A DNA stretch of 21,375 nt from Chara braunii (Eukaryota > Streptophyta > Charophyceae > Charales > Characeae). The position numbers were made by a program, and so were the translations under genes. The notes beneath the pieces were generated by a model. The model was not told the DNA's origin and ran no database searches. It saw nothing but the letters and a program-made list of their open reading frames with translations. The stretch lies in NCBI GenBank assembly GCA_003427395.1, contig BFEA01000651.1, positions 591,159-612,533 of the forward strand, written 5' to 3'. Positions 1 to 8,872 of this stretch are shown here, in pieces (positions within the stretch are counted from its first letter, which is position 1; each line of letters opens with the position of its first letter).

Positions 1-77
<77 letters not shown>
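1..77. repeat. (GA)n microsatellite at the left edge
   Basis: This is an uninterrupted GA dinucleotide run from the first base to about position 77. It continues to the very edge, so its true length is unknown. The same motif on the same strand forms the right edge. Confidence 0.97.
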
Positions 78-82
<5 letters not shown>

Positions 83-530
83 GGTAGACAACAGAGTAGT
101 ATACAAACGGAGAACGACCTTGTGACAGGGAAATGCACACAAGTGTCCACTTGCACAGCCTGACGCGAAGAACCTTCTCAATTTAAATCATCCCTCGGCT
201 GTGCGTGTGTGCGCGCGCGTGCGGTGAGTACAGTAAAAAATGCCACCCCTTTATGATTGTTAGAGGGGTGTACGACGTACCAGCGCATCGATCAATTTAA
301 CTTCGTTTTGAACAGTTTAGAACAGAGGGGAGAAAGGAGGAAAAGTAAACAATACCCGGGGTTGAGAATCCGCGGGAAAACCATCATCGACCTTGAGCAG
401 GGATATATATGGGGGGAGCCTCAGCAACATGGAAAACAGACCTGTATTTAAGGGGAAAAAAGAAGAAAAACCGACCTGATCCCTCAGGTAGCGGGTTTCG
501 ATGAAGAACACTGAGTTGCAGTCAAATTGG
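78..530. other. Non-coding stretch, no gene seen
   Basis: I see no convincing gene here. The stretch holds a short GT/GC alternating run near 200-225 and a small hairpin with arms CACCCCT (244-250) and AGGGGTG (264-270). The short open frames on both strands have no domain and no composition that suggests coding. Confidence 0.5.
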
Positions 531-550
531 AAAAAAAAAAAAAAAAAAAA
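531..550 (+). repeat. A20 tract, possible retroposon tail
   Basis: Twenty A residues follow CAAATTGG. This could be the tail of a plus-strand retroposon. I could not find a matching target-site duplication, so it may also be a simple repeat. Confidence 0.6.
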
Positions 551-707
551 GACGTGAGGAAAATAGGAAGAAAAGGGCAAGGAACTGAAGACGACGATGT
601 AACTCACAGGTTTCGCAATCCGCAAAGCAGTCGAAGAGGGCGGTGTGCCATGGCTTCGTGGTTGCCATCTTCCCGGTTCGTCGTTACCCTGCTACACAAT
701 CTTTTTC

Positions 708-888
708 CACCTCCTCCACCTCCTCCTCCTCCTTGGGTTCCCTTCTTTTGCAGAACAGTCGTCTCTTCCTTCTCCCCTTTGTTCTTTCAGCGAAGTGCTG
801 GAAAAGCCACACTTCTCCCACGTCTTCTCTTTGCTATACAACTCCCTCCTCCTACTCCTCCTCCTCCTCCTCCTGCTGCTGCTGCTGT
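708..888. repeat. CCT/CTG trinucleotide-rich polypyrimidine region
   Basis: Two blocks of CTC/CCT repeats (about 708-733 and 843-873) are separated by pyrimidine-rich sequence. The second passes into a short CTG run up to about 888. The repeats keep several overlapping frames open, giving poly-Pro, poly-Leu or poly-Ser strings, which are repeat artefacts and not genes. Confidence 0.85.
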
Positions 889-982
889 AGTACCTCCTTT
901 GTCGCCTTCTTCATTCCCTTCTGCTGCTTATCGTGCAGCTCAACGATAATATCATCGAGCATATGAGTCGGCCATCACGCAT

Positions 983-1084
983 ATTTCTCGACTTACGCGT
1001 GCCATCCTTACTTGCTCAGGGGCCATGCTAATGATCTATCTGCTGTGTATCGTTCCAATTTTAATTCGATGTCCCAATGGGCCC
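983..1084 (-). pseudogene. U6 snRNA pseudogene (diverged, 3' truncated)
   Basis: Read on the minus strand, this follows the order of U6 snRNA: an eroded 5' stem-loop, AAAATTGGAACGATAC, the region around GCATGGCCCCTG, AAGGATG and the TCGAGAAAT near the 3' end. Short insertions break the catalytic part: extra bases lie between the AGAGAAGAT-equivalent and TAGCATGG, and inside the GCGCAAGG-equivalent, which reads GAGCAAGTAAGG. The final GGTCCAAAT is missing. No TATA or upstream element of a plant-type U6 promoter is seen in the expected place upstream (above 1085). It is best read as a dead dispersed copy. The element at 18483-18924 is a closer U6 relative. Confidence 0.85.
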
Positions 1085-1182
1085 ACCACGGCGATCACGC
1101 ATTCTGATCAGGACCAGCTCTCCCTTCATCCTTTCAGGAGGCCTGCCCCTTCCTGACCAGAGGGCTGTTCCTTCCTCACATG

Positions 1183-1268
1183 TTATTATTAATATTGTTA
1201 TTATTATTATTATTATGATTATGGTTATGATTATTATTTTATTATTATTATTATTATTTATTTATTTA
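1183..1268. repeat. (TTA)n microsatellite, interrupted
   Basis: This is an AT-only run dominated by TTA/ATT with a few G interruptions, passing into TTTA repeats at its right end. It lies in non-coding sequence. Frames open through it give Ile/Leu strings, which are artefacts. Confidence 0.9.
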
Positions 1269-1328
1269 ATTTTCAACTCAACCTTCAAATTTCATTTCCA
1301 ATTCAACTACCAATCTCACATGATTTTT

Positions 1329-1616
1329 TTTGAACGGCTGTTTGATTACTTGCTTATTCTAATTTATTCCTTGCTCTCCTAGTTCATATAAATATATATA
1401 TTTATATTTTTTTTTTGCTATTTCATTTTTTTGTCCTTGAGCGTGGCCAGATTTTACCATAGGCGATACTACACTTGATTTTAACCAAAATGCCGATAAT
1501 TGTATGGATTTTGAGTGTTTTATTTTTTATTTCTTTTCTCTTTTTTTTTTCTTTTTTTTTTGTCGTCAGATTAGAGAATTATGGTACTGGATACCATTCC
1601 CATGCTTTGAACGGCT

Positions 1617-1619
<3 letters not shown>
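1329..1619. repeat. 14-bp exact direct repeats flanking a 263-bp A/T-rich segment
   Basis: TTTGAACGGCTGTT occurs at 1329-1342 and again at 1606-1619. The segment between is A/T-rich and contains two long T tracts. A target-site duplication is possible. However, no poly(A) or poly(T) lies directly against the inner side of either copy, as a LINE-type insertion would normally show. Confidence 0.4.

Positions 1620-1620
<1 letters not shown>

Positions 1621-1647
<27 letters not shown>
1621..1647. repeat. T27 tract
   Basis: This is a run of 27 T immediately after one copy of the 14-bp direct repeat plus one base. It could be the poly(A) tail of a minus-strand retroposon whose body would lie to the right (1648 onward). 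I did not recognise that body. Confidence 0.7.
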
Positions 1648-2200
1648 CGGCATTTTCACTGTTCACCGGCGGCCCCAACCGTGCACCCTAAACGCTAGGG
1701 CAAAGGGGCAAACCTGCCGTTACCTCTCTCCACCGAGAGAGGTGACCTCCCTTCACCCAAAAAGCGGTAGAAAGCTATGCTTGCAGGGTCCCCTTTATAG
1801 CCTTGTTAGGAGTAGCGGTTGGTAGGTAGGTAGTGAAGTGAAAGAAAGATACGTTCCATGATAACATGGCAGAACGACAGTTAAAAGAATAATATGCGAG
1901 GGGAGAGAAAACATATGTGTCTGTCCCCTCCCCCGATGAGCACAAGGCAGCTTTTTCAAAAAACAAAAAACAAAAAAAAAGATCACGTGATTTTTCCGAT
2001 ATGCTCCCCTGCGTCTCGCGCCGTTGATTTTTATTCGATTAGTGCTTCCGCTGTGAGTCGAACTGGCGCTTTCGTGGAAGGAGCGGATCGACAAGTGCTG
2101 TTTTGCGTTTTGAGTCTTTTTTTTTCCCTTATTTTTCTTTATTCGAACGTCGTCGTACACGTTTCGCGGCTGAGAAGGGGTCCGATCACAATCACTGCTG
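1648..2200. other. Non-coding stretch, no gene seen
   Basis: The sequence is mixed, with A-rich blocks near 1960-1982 and T-rich blocks near 2115-2145. The overlapping open frames on both strands (for example 1795-2340 minus) have no recognisable domain and run through low-complexity stretches. I see no RNA gene. Confidence 0.4.
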
Positions 2201-2366
2201 GGGCGAGGTCCCAGTGGCAAAGAGGATTGGATTGAAGATCTGAATCTGGACGTGTTCGTGGAAAGGTGCGGAATGTCGAGATTGAACTGCTTTTCTGTAT
2301 TTATGCCTGAAACACGTCCAGATTCAGGATATTCATCCAATCCCCTTTGCCAGGGGGACCTCGCCC
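2201..2366. repeat. Long imperfect inverted repeat, 56-bp arms
   Basis: Arm 2201-2256 is closely matched by the reverse complement of arm 2311-2366. The outer ends are GGGCGAGG/CCTCGCCC and the inner ends are TCTGGACGTGTT/AACACGTCCAGA. A few substitutions and a short gap separate the arms, and the loop is 54 nt. It lies directly upstream of SINE-like repeats. It could be a foldback element or two related copies inserted in opposite orientation. Confidence 0.8.
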
Positions 2367-2388
2367 CTGGTTGACTAGAGCTGGGGAG

Positions 2389-2645
2389 GGCTTGACTTTT
2401 GCACGCTGTGGGGGTTTAATTCTCCCCTTCCCTTCTGGGAATTCCGAAGCAGTTAAACCCACCAGTACCTGGCCCAGCGATCGAGTCCGAGCCTCGGCCG
2501 ACCGGTGCCCCTTGCACATACTTCATTCTAGTTGCGTAGGGATAGCTGTCTCGGCGGGAGCAGTGGCTGGGCAAGGCTTGATTTTTGCTTGGTGTGGGGT
2601 TAATTCTCCCCTTCTGTAGAAGAAAGCAATGCCCCTTGCACATAA
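2389..2645 (+). repeat. SINE-like direct repeats (two partial copies)
   Basis: A block beginning GGGCTTGACTTTTGC near 2389 recurs as AAGGCTTGATTTTTGC near 2573. Both continue through TTAATTCTCCCCTTC. GCCCCTTGCACATA also occurs twice (near 2507 and 2631). Between them, 2453-2482 is a reversed copy of the SINE-A head (minus-strand core GCGCTGGG-like GCTGGGCCAGGTACTGG), and 2522-2572 matches the SINE-A body (CATTCTAGTTGC, AGCTGTCTCGGCGGGAGC). The block is therefore a mosaic of fragments of one short retroposon family. Confidence 0.65.
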
Positions 2646-2650
2646 GTACC

Positions 2651-2666
2651 TTTTTTTTTTTTTTTT
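2651..2666. repeat. T16 tract
   Basis: A run of 16 T follows GCACATAAGTACC and is followed by another T-rich stretch. It could be the tail of a minus-strand retroposon insertion within the SINE-like cluster. Confidence 0.6.
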
Positions 2667-2739
2667 CCGTTTTTGTTTTTTTAACAAAAAACACAAGCTC
2701 CATCTATTGGTGGGGAGCAACACCTGCTGGAAAACGGGT

Positions 2740-2852
2740 CTACAGTCTTCCCCGGAATATACAACGTACGGTCAATATAGCTGAATTTGGTGTATATTTC
2801 GGTCTAAATTCAGCTATAATGACCGTACGTTGTATTTGGGGGAAGACTGTAG
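2740..2852. repeat. Foldback / miRNA-precursor-like hairpin, 47-49 bp arms
   Basis: Arm 2740-2788 and arm 2806-2852 are near-perfect reverse complements. The ends are CTACAGTCTTCCCC and GGGGAAGACTGTAG, the core is ACAACGTACGGTCA / TGACCGTACGTTGT, and the loop is 17 nt. Only a small bulge near the base and one mismatch in the core break the stem. It could be a short inverted-repeat transposon remnant without a clear target duplication, a recent inverted duplication, or a small-RNA precursor. No coding frame explains it. Confidence 0.85.
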
Positions 2853-3007
2853 CATCCTTTCATTCTTGTTGCATAGGGACAGCTGTCTGGGCGGGAGGAG
2901 CGGCTGAGGCTCTTCCAGCCCTGATGGGAAGAGGCGTGTGTTCGGGCTGTATGAGCCTTGAGCACTGGGGCCCTGTCTCTCAAAAAAAAAGAAAAAAGAA
3001 AAAAAGG
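2853..3007 (+). mobile_element. SINE-A copy, 3' part with A-rich tail
   Basis: The body starts near CATTCTTGTTGCATAGGGA and passes through CAGCTGTCTGGGCGGGAG. It then has a stem-loop (CTCTTCC 2910-2916 with GGAAGAG 2927-2933), then GAGCCTTGAGCACTGGGGCCC, and ends in an A-rich tail broken by G. The same order of blocks is present on the minus strand at 20932-21137, so this is a dispersed poly(A)-tailed family. The 5' head is absent here; its place is taken by the foldback at 2740-2852. Confidence 0.75.
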
Positions 3008-3055
3008 TAGTACGCCAATCCACTGAGGTGGAGGGGAGCCTTGTGACGCCCAACC

Positions 3056-3760
3056 TCACGCCCAGCGCGACTTCCTGATCGGAGTAGGATGTGGGCCTGG
3101 AAGTGCGAAAAGGGGTGTGCCAAGGATTTTTGGGAAAGTGGGGGTGGAGTCCCAGGTCAGAACTGAGATCTCCTGTGGCAGAGTTTTTCGGGGGCACGAG
3201 TGCAATTTGGCGAAGAGGGCAGACCGCCTCTGGTCATAAGGCGGATGGCATGCGCGGGTCACTCAAGGCCGGGCGAGCCATTGGTTCCGAGGACGGCGGT
3301 TCGCGGGAAGGTCCCTTCGGGGTGGGTGGGGTTCCGACTAGTCAGGCCGTCGAAAGTTCCCACGTGGCGCCGGTCGTCGCGCGTTTGGGTTTGGCCTCCG
3401 GAATTCCGAGGTCCTCTGATCTCAGCATCGTCGGCAATTTCCGCAGGGTGTACTGGGCCAGTAGGGGGCTATGGCCTTCCACGGGACAACGCTGAGTTGG
3501 TGATACGGAAGAAGAAGGCGGAAGGGAGGGAATCTGGTGGAGATAACGACAAAGCCAGGGTGGGTGAAATAGTAGTGGGTGTGGTCCTGAGTGGGGAAAT
3601 CAGAGCACCGGGGGTCGCTAGTGGTGGTGCAGTGAAACTCCCTAGGACATAGTCGGTTCTCGGTTAGGCAAGGGTATCTCTGTCGGAGGATTTCGTCTAT
3701 CCAAGGGGTGAAGTAGTCCGGGTCGTACAACAACGACTCCGAGCTCTCTGAGCGTGTCAT
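3056..3760 (-). pseudogene. Possible decayed reading frame, product unknown
   Basis: One minus-strand frame stays open from 3760 to 3425, then continues to about 3059 with only a few stops (for example just after CGNCRRC). This is fewer stops than chance would give over about 235 codons. The frame is Pro/Arg-rich, with a stretch reading LLPYHQLSVVPWKAIAPYWP. I do not recognise a domain. GC-rich sequence lowers stop frequency and opposite-strand frames are also partly open, so this may be chance. It could be a relic of a repeat-encoded protein. Confidence 0.2.
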
Positions 3761-4908
3761 TATGTCATTGCAGAGCTACGAGATGCCTAAGGGCGGGTCT
3801 GTGCCGATTGCGATCACCGCGTGCGAGCACATGCAGGCTTGTGCGAATCGAGTCGCGCTTACGCGTGTTCGCCCGGGATGATTGCTCCGTTGCAGACCCC
3901 GGATGGTCGTATCCAACCAGACAGTATTCCTGCAACCGATGGTTCTTTTTGGAATTGACAAATCGACACACGGAGGCACGTGTAAATGCGCAGATCAAAG
4001 TCATGTTTACACGCGTCCTCGCGCGACGTTCGCTGGGCCAGACATCCGATTGTCTAATCACTCCGTAATTTTCGAGCATGCAAGATGCAACACCCACAAC
4101 AACTTGATCAAAAGACGAGTAAAGACGAGAACAGGATTACCGATTGCGCAAAATTCCTATCCTACTCACGAGTGCATCAAATGCAGTAAACAAAGGCAAA
4201 GGCAAAAGATAGTACTGACCAGACCAACATCATCCATAACTGACCTCTTCTCGCCACCAAGACTATCCCCGACCCCATAGGGTGTCCAGGCGGTCCCCTA
4301 CAATTCGCCACTGGCTCACCTTCCTCCCACGACAAACCCCAGATCTCTCTACAAGGCCTCACACTCCTGCCGTTGCAGGTTACAGGGTAACACCCCAGCT
4401 CCGACCAGCGTCGTTCCGGCATCAGCAAACTGAGGGCACAAAACAGAGCAACGCTGCCCATGTCAGTCCAGGTGCAACCATCTCTGAAATCGAATATCCT
4501 AATGAAGAAGAAGACCAGATGTTGCTCTAGCTTTCAAAACCCCGGAAAACTTAATATACCATAATTTGTCCAAGAAGCTTCCAAAAGTCACCGTGCGTTG
4601 GGCGCATCGGTCCCACAGGGGGACCCTCCCGGCCGCATCACGCAGGATTTTGCAGGACTTCGTCGTAGAGCATGGTTTGCCGCTCCGGCCGAGTGCGCCA
4701 GCCATACCTCTCGCGAGCCCCTACGACAGGACAAGGTCACGCGAGGCACTGCTTACCTTCACCCGCGGGAGCTGTTACCATCTCTTGGGTGGGCGTATCC
4801 CAGCCGAGCTACCGAACCACGTGCGAAAGTTTTTCGTATGCAATCGCAGAGGTGGCCCGACCAAGGGCGTTTCTCGTTCGCTGTAGCATAGGGGGTACGC
4901 GCGGTCAA
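3761..4908. other. Mixed sequence with only weak open frames
   Basis: No gene can be supported. The plus frame 4566-4886 (106 codons, includes ILQDFVVEHGLPLRPS) has a plausible hydrophobic pattern. However, two other plus frames overlap it, and it has no recognised domain or splice context. No RNA gene was recognised. Confidence 0.35.
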
Positions 4909-4952
4909 CGCCCCTCAATCGGACCCGCATGCGAATCAACGCATTGGGGGGC
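4909..4952. repeat. Short hairpin, 10-bp arms
   Basis: GCCCCTCAAT near 4910 is complementary to ATTGGGGGGC near 4943, allowing one G-T pair. The loop is about 22 nt. The role is unknown. Confidence 0.5.
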
Positions 4953-5035
4953 TGAGGTCCCAAGCACGACTCGACGTGACGCATCCTACATACCACGCGT
5001 TACACCACAACACTCACACACACGGAAGGATACAA

Positions 5036-5071
5036 AACAAACAACACAACAACACAACAACACAACAACAC
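5036..5071. repeat. (ACACAACA)n short tandem repeat
   Basis: The 8-base motif ACAACACA is repeated with minor phase changes. It lies in non-coding sequence. Confidence 0.85.
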
Positions 5072-5243
5072 TCTTAGTCCCTTCAGTGTCCAACCCATAA
5101 CCTTTTAAAATGGAAGTCGGTTAGGCGTCGCGCGTGAGACTTAAGATAAAATCACGCAGGCGTAGGGCTTTCTCATATCGACTAGCCATGCAAGCATACA
5201 CAAGCAGTTGTTACGACGGAGTATTGTGTAGTACCCAAATCAT

Positions 5244-5463
5244 GCGACCCTCGATGATCTCGTGGGTCACATTTCGACACTCTAGTGTCGGCTGACACGC
5301 GCCTTGAGGGGTTAATCTCTTGACGCTAGACAACCGTCAAGGCGACTGATCACCACACCCTCTTCTGCACCCTGTTGAGAGTGGGTGGTACACAGGTTCA
5401 TATATGTGGTGGCAATCGTCTCTTATTGCCCTGGAGACCAGCTCCACCATCCAGGGCGTGGAG
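5244..5463. other. Cluster of short hairpins with competing pairings
   Basis: Within 220 bases several stems can form. They are GCGACCC/GGGTCAC (5244-5270, one mismatch); CGACACT 5275-5281 with AGTGTCG 5284-5290; GTGTC 5285-5289 alternatively with GACAC 5294-5298; CGCCTTGA 5300-5307 with TCAAGGCG 5337-5344; TTGACG 5320-5325 with the overlapping CGTCAA 5335-5340; CCACACCCTCT near 5353 with AGAGTGGGTGG near 5378; GGCAAT/ATTGCC 5411-5430; and CCCTGG 5429-5434 with CCAGGG 5451-5456, interlocked with CTCCAC 5442-5447 and GTGGAG 5458-5463. A structured RNA is possible; a fortuitous cluster is not excluded. Confidence 0.4.
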
Positions 5464-6826
5464 AGAACTCAAGGGGTTTGACTTTGACGGCTGCCATAGA
5501 CTATAACGTCCAACTAAAATTCTAAAAAACAAAAAGGATGAAAGGGGAATCTCTCTTTTCTCTCAAACTACAATTTGTTTAACCCTTGTACACGGTCACA
5601 ATAGGTCGCGCGAACATCCAACGCGTATGTATGTACATATATATTGAAGGTTATAAATATGTGACAATCACTTCTCACAATCACAGTGGGACTCCTCTCA
5701 GCCATATATACTTAAGTAATCGTAGGCAGTCAAATCCAAAGTCCGAATCACCAAACATATCTGCAATCACATCAAAGATTCAACCAAAAGTTCATACACT
5801 ACATGGGGTCAACTTCAATCATTGTTTGCGCTCACACCCCTTGCTTTAGCCATAGAAGCCTCACTCTTTGTGCAACTCTCAAAATAAAATACTCAGCAAT
5901 GTCAGCATCTTTATTAAATGACCATTCAAATTAAGTCCAGGTAAAAACATAACGAAACAAATCAAACCACAGGGCTAAAGCCTTTAGGTTGAGTGGCAAG
6001 AGTGGACTGAAGTTGAGTCGAAAACCAACGAATCGCCAACCGACCTGTTATCAGTGATAACAGAAAATGATGGTCTGTAGGATCATGCTGAACAAGTCAA
6101 GCCTTCAATCGAATTCGCAGGCCTACATCACAGTATAGTCCAAAGAAAGTCACTACTACGTTTGAGCCAAAAGGAGAACGTGCTCCATCTCATAGCCCAA
6201 CTCCTCTACTAACGTTCACCTTACCTCCCTCAAAGTCATCCATAACTCTGACATTGTCTTACCAAAGTTTTCCCTAACAAAAAATAATATAACTCTCCGG
6301 ATTTCACAAAATTTTGGCAGCACTTCCCGTAAGAAAAGTGTCTTTTTAGAATTTCTAAGAGTTCAAAAATGACTAGCTCCTTTTAAATTTGTAAAAATTT
6401 CGGGAACGCTTCCCATAGGAACAGGAGACTGCCAAAATTTATACAAAGCTGAAAAATGCAAAGACAAAATACAACCATACTTAGGACCAACTTCTGACAC
6501 TTACCTGATAGTTGAGACCAGAGATAGTCTTGCACGATCCCTTCTTAAAGATGACATCGTGAGCTAACACTGATCCTAACTCTTAGTAGGGTCAGTCCTA
6601 TCTTATCCCAAACTTCCCTCCCATCATCCATCTCGTTTACTTATGACTCCAACACTCGGCGACCATCTAACTAGCTAAGCTATCAAAAAGACACCCTAAG
6701 CAAGAGCTCACAAGCGTGCAAAAACAAACATCCCTCTCGATCCCACATCAATTTGATTCAAGAAGTTCGTTAGATCTCTAAGTTTTTTTAACTATCAGTA
6801 ACCCCCCTTTCCTATAACATAGGATC
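5464..6826. other. A+T-rich stretch without a visible gene
   Basis: No protein or RNA gene was recognised; the longest frame is the 87-codon plus frame at 5586-5849, which has no domain. The one structured item is a perfect 12-bp inverted repeat, AAATTTTGGCAG at 6309-6320 with CTGCCAAAATTT at 6429-6440. Between its arms, two related short motifs occur, CACTTCCCGTAAGAA and CGCTTCCCATAGGAA. Base composition is clearly more A+T-rich than at 3050-5100. Confidence 0.5.
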
Positions 6827-8130
6827 CGACCGCCCCAACTTAGGGGTACGCCAGACCTGCCTAAGTAATACAAATAAAGTACGCACAACTAGACTACCCC
6901 AACTCAGGGGTATGCCTAGCTTACATGACAAAAACGTATGTCTCGACTGCCCCAACTTAGTGATATGCCTGGCCCAATATAAATTGTGCACATAGAGCAT
7001 ATGACCAGACCGCCCTAACTTAAAGGTACGTCTGACTTCCGCTTAACTGACGACATGAGGCATATGACTAGACTGCCCTAACTTAAGGGTATGCCTAGTC
7101 AGCCTTAAACGAAGTTTACGTAGGGCATAGGATTAGACTGCCCCAACTTAGGGGTATGTCTAACCTGCTTGAACAAACACAAACGACGAATGGTCAGACC
7201 GCCCTAACTTAAGTGTACGTCCAACCTACATAACATGAATAACAGAGGGCATATCGCTAGACCGCCCCAACTTAGGGGTACGCATAGTTAGCCTAAACAA
7301 CTTAAGTTACATAAGGCAATGCGACCAGACCGCCATAACTTAAGGGTACGCCTAATCTGCTTAAACAAATTACAAACGATGTATGACTAAGCCGCCCCAA
7401 CTTAGGGGTACGCTTAGCCTCCGTGACAACATTTCAAACAAACATAAATATTTTGCACATACTTTACAACTTTTTTTCTTCTTACGCAGATGGTCAGACC
7501 TACCCAACTTAGGGAGACATCCGACCCTGCCTTGTGTTTAAAAGGGAAAAAAAAAAAAAATTGTACTAATTGTCTGCCTCTTTTGTATTATCTCGAGCAT
7601 AGGGCCGAACCGCCCTAACTTAAGGGTACACTCAGTCTGCCCGGGTTACCTTCACTTTATATTCTTCATCCGTCTCTCTTCTCTTTTTGTTCTACCTGAC
7701 TTACTGACTGGCTTTCCCAACTTAGGGTGCCCGCCGGTCTGCCAGATAATATAAGTTCATATAATATATGTATTAAATTTTATACTTTGGTTTACCTTTT
7801 AAGTTCATAGCTTACGGCTAGGCCGCCCCAACTTAGGGGTACGCCTAGTCTCATGTCGTTGTCCCCCTCAGAAGAAAACACACACAGAACTGGGTCTACG
7901 CAACTTAGAATATCTCAGTCCTGCTTCAGTAACCCAAAAGAAAACATTAGGATTCTGAGCCTTCCCAACTTAGGGTGCTCGTCCTCCTATTCAGAAACCC
8001 AGAAAAGAAACAACAACTGGACCGTCCAACTTAGGATAGGCCCAATCGTTAAAAGGTCATGCAATCACCCCGGGCCAGCAAACATAAATAAAACACATCA
8101 CTGAACCCACTCAACTTAGAGGGATTCAGC
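6827..8130. repeat. Array of 18 hairpin units around AACTTA with covarying stems
   Basis: The core AACTTA (AACTCA once) occurs at 6837, 6901, 6954, 7017, 7080, 7145, 7206, 7269, 7337, 7399, 7506, 7617, 7719, 7830, 7902, 7967, 8028 and 8113. Spacing is mostly 61-68 bp, and 102-111 bp in four steps. Nearly every core is flanked by a short inner stem (CCCC/GGGG, CCCT/AGGG, CCC/GGG, TCC/GGA or CTC/GAG) and many also by an outer stem of 4-6 bp. The outer stem sequence changes while pairing is kept: CTAAGC/GCTTAG at 7399, CTAGGC/GCCTAG at 7830, TTAGAC/GTCTAA at 7145, CAGAC/GTCTG at 7017, GAGC/GCTC at 7967 and CTGAA/TTCAG at 8113. Other units carry one or two A-C mismatches or a G-T pair. The left ten units behave as a degenerate 62-bp minisatellite with a GGGCATATGACTAG-like spacer; the right units keep only the hairpin. 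No coding frame spans it. Confidence 0.85.
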
Positions 8131-8647
8131 CTCGGGTTGACCCGGTCAAACGCATGCAAAATACCTTCCTCCCGCCTTCCCCCTTTTTCCCTTTTCTTAA
8201 TTCAAACAAATTAAATATCCGACTTTCACATATAATTATTTCCTTTCAGATCGCAGTGGTTCAATAAATAAAATACAAACAATATAAAGTCAAAAATAGT
8301 ATTGATCATAGTCCCAGTCGGACAAAGGTAGTAGGTTTAGGGGAATACGGGATCACACGAGTAGCGAGATTATACATGAGTGTTCCCTGCCTCCAGAACC
8401 CCGCTTGGGCTCCGGCAGAGCTCCCGCAATCGGTGGGCGGACCTCCCACAAGGTCTTGCTACGGTCCTACGGGTTGCAACCCCGCCTGCCGCCTTCCTCT
8501 CCGTAACCTTAGACTAGACTTGGAGTAAGAAGGATTGAAGAAGGTGTTTCAAATGCTCGAGATACAAGAGAGGGACAAACTCAACTGAGTCAACTCGCAG
8601 GAGAGGACCTTGAGATCTTCAATCGCCTGAGGGCCCCGCAATGATGG
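8131..8647. other. Non-coding stretch, no gene seen
   Basis: A/T-rich sequence up to about 8330 is followed by more GC-rich sequence with a perfect 12-bp palindrome, GGGTTGCAACCC, at 8471-8482. No RNA gene or domain was recognised. Confidence 0.4.
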
Positions 8648-8872
8648 TCAAAAGTGCAATGCAGAAGGATGGTCAACCCGCAACCAAACGCAGAACTGCA
8701 ACACTTTTGTCATATGTCCAAGTCGTAAAGATGGTTCCGCCGTATAAAACCGAAGCCACCATGTCTCATCCTTAGACCAAACTGTCACCTCATAGTCCCT
8801 TCTCTCCAACAATTTGCCCAACTCAGTGGACGCAATCACTACGTACGCCCGTGCCCCAAAATGACTCCCCAT
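8648..8872 (-). CDS. Short unknown open frame (74 codons from ATG), low confidence
   Basis: An ATG at 8872 opens a 74-residue frame ending in TGA at 8648; the frame is open upstream to about 8909 without another ATG. Its composition looks protein-like, with alternating charged and aromatic residues (DYEVTVWSKDETWWLRFY) and no low-complexity. I recognise no family. It could be an exon or a fragment of a repeat-encoded protein, and no splice sites are convincing. The neighbours are non-coding. Confidence 0.25.
   Translation of the reverse strand: MGSHFGARAYVVIASTELGKLLERRDYEVTVWSKDETWWLRFYTAEPSLRLGHMTKVLQFCVWLRVDHPSALHF

Noticed and set aside
527-966. Overlapping plus frames rich in Pro, Leu or Ser
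   Set aside because: They arise from CCT/CTG repeats that stay open in all three frames; there is no domain.
5429-5463. H-type pseudoknot
   Set aside because: The last loop would have one base to cross a 6-bp stem, which is sterically implausible; alternative hairpins are more likely.
6827-8130. CRISPR array
   Set aside because: The spacing of about 62 bp looks array-like, but repeats and spacers are both diverged, spacers share sequence, and the context is eukaryotic.
5100-8640. LTR retrotransposon
   Set aside because: I looked for long terminal direct repeats and a tRNA primer-binding site and found neither; no RT or integrase motif is visible.
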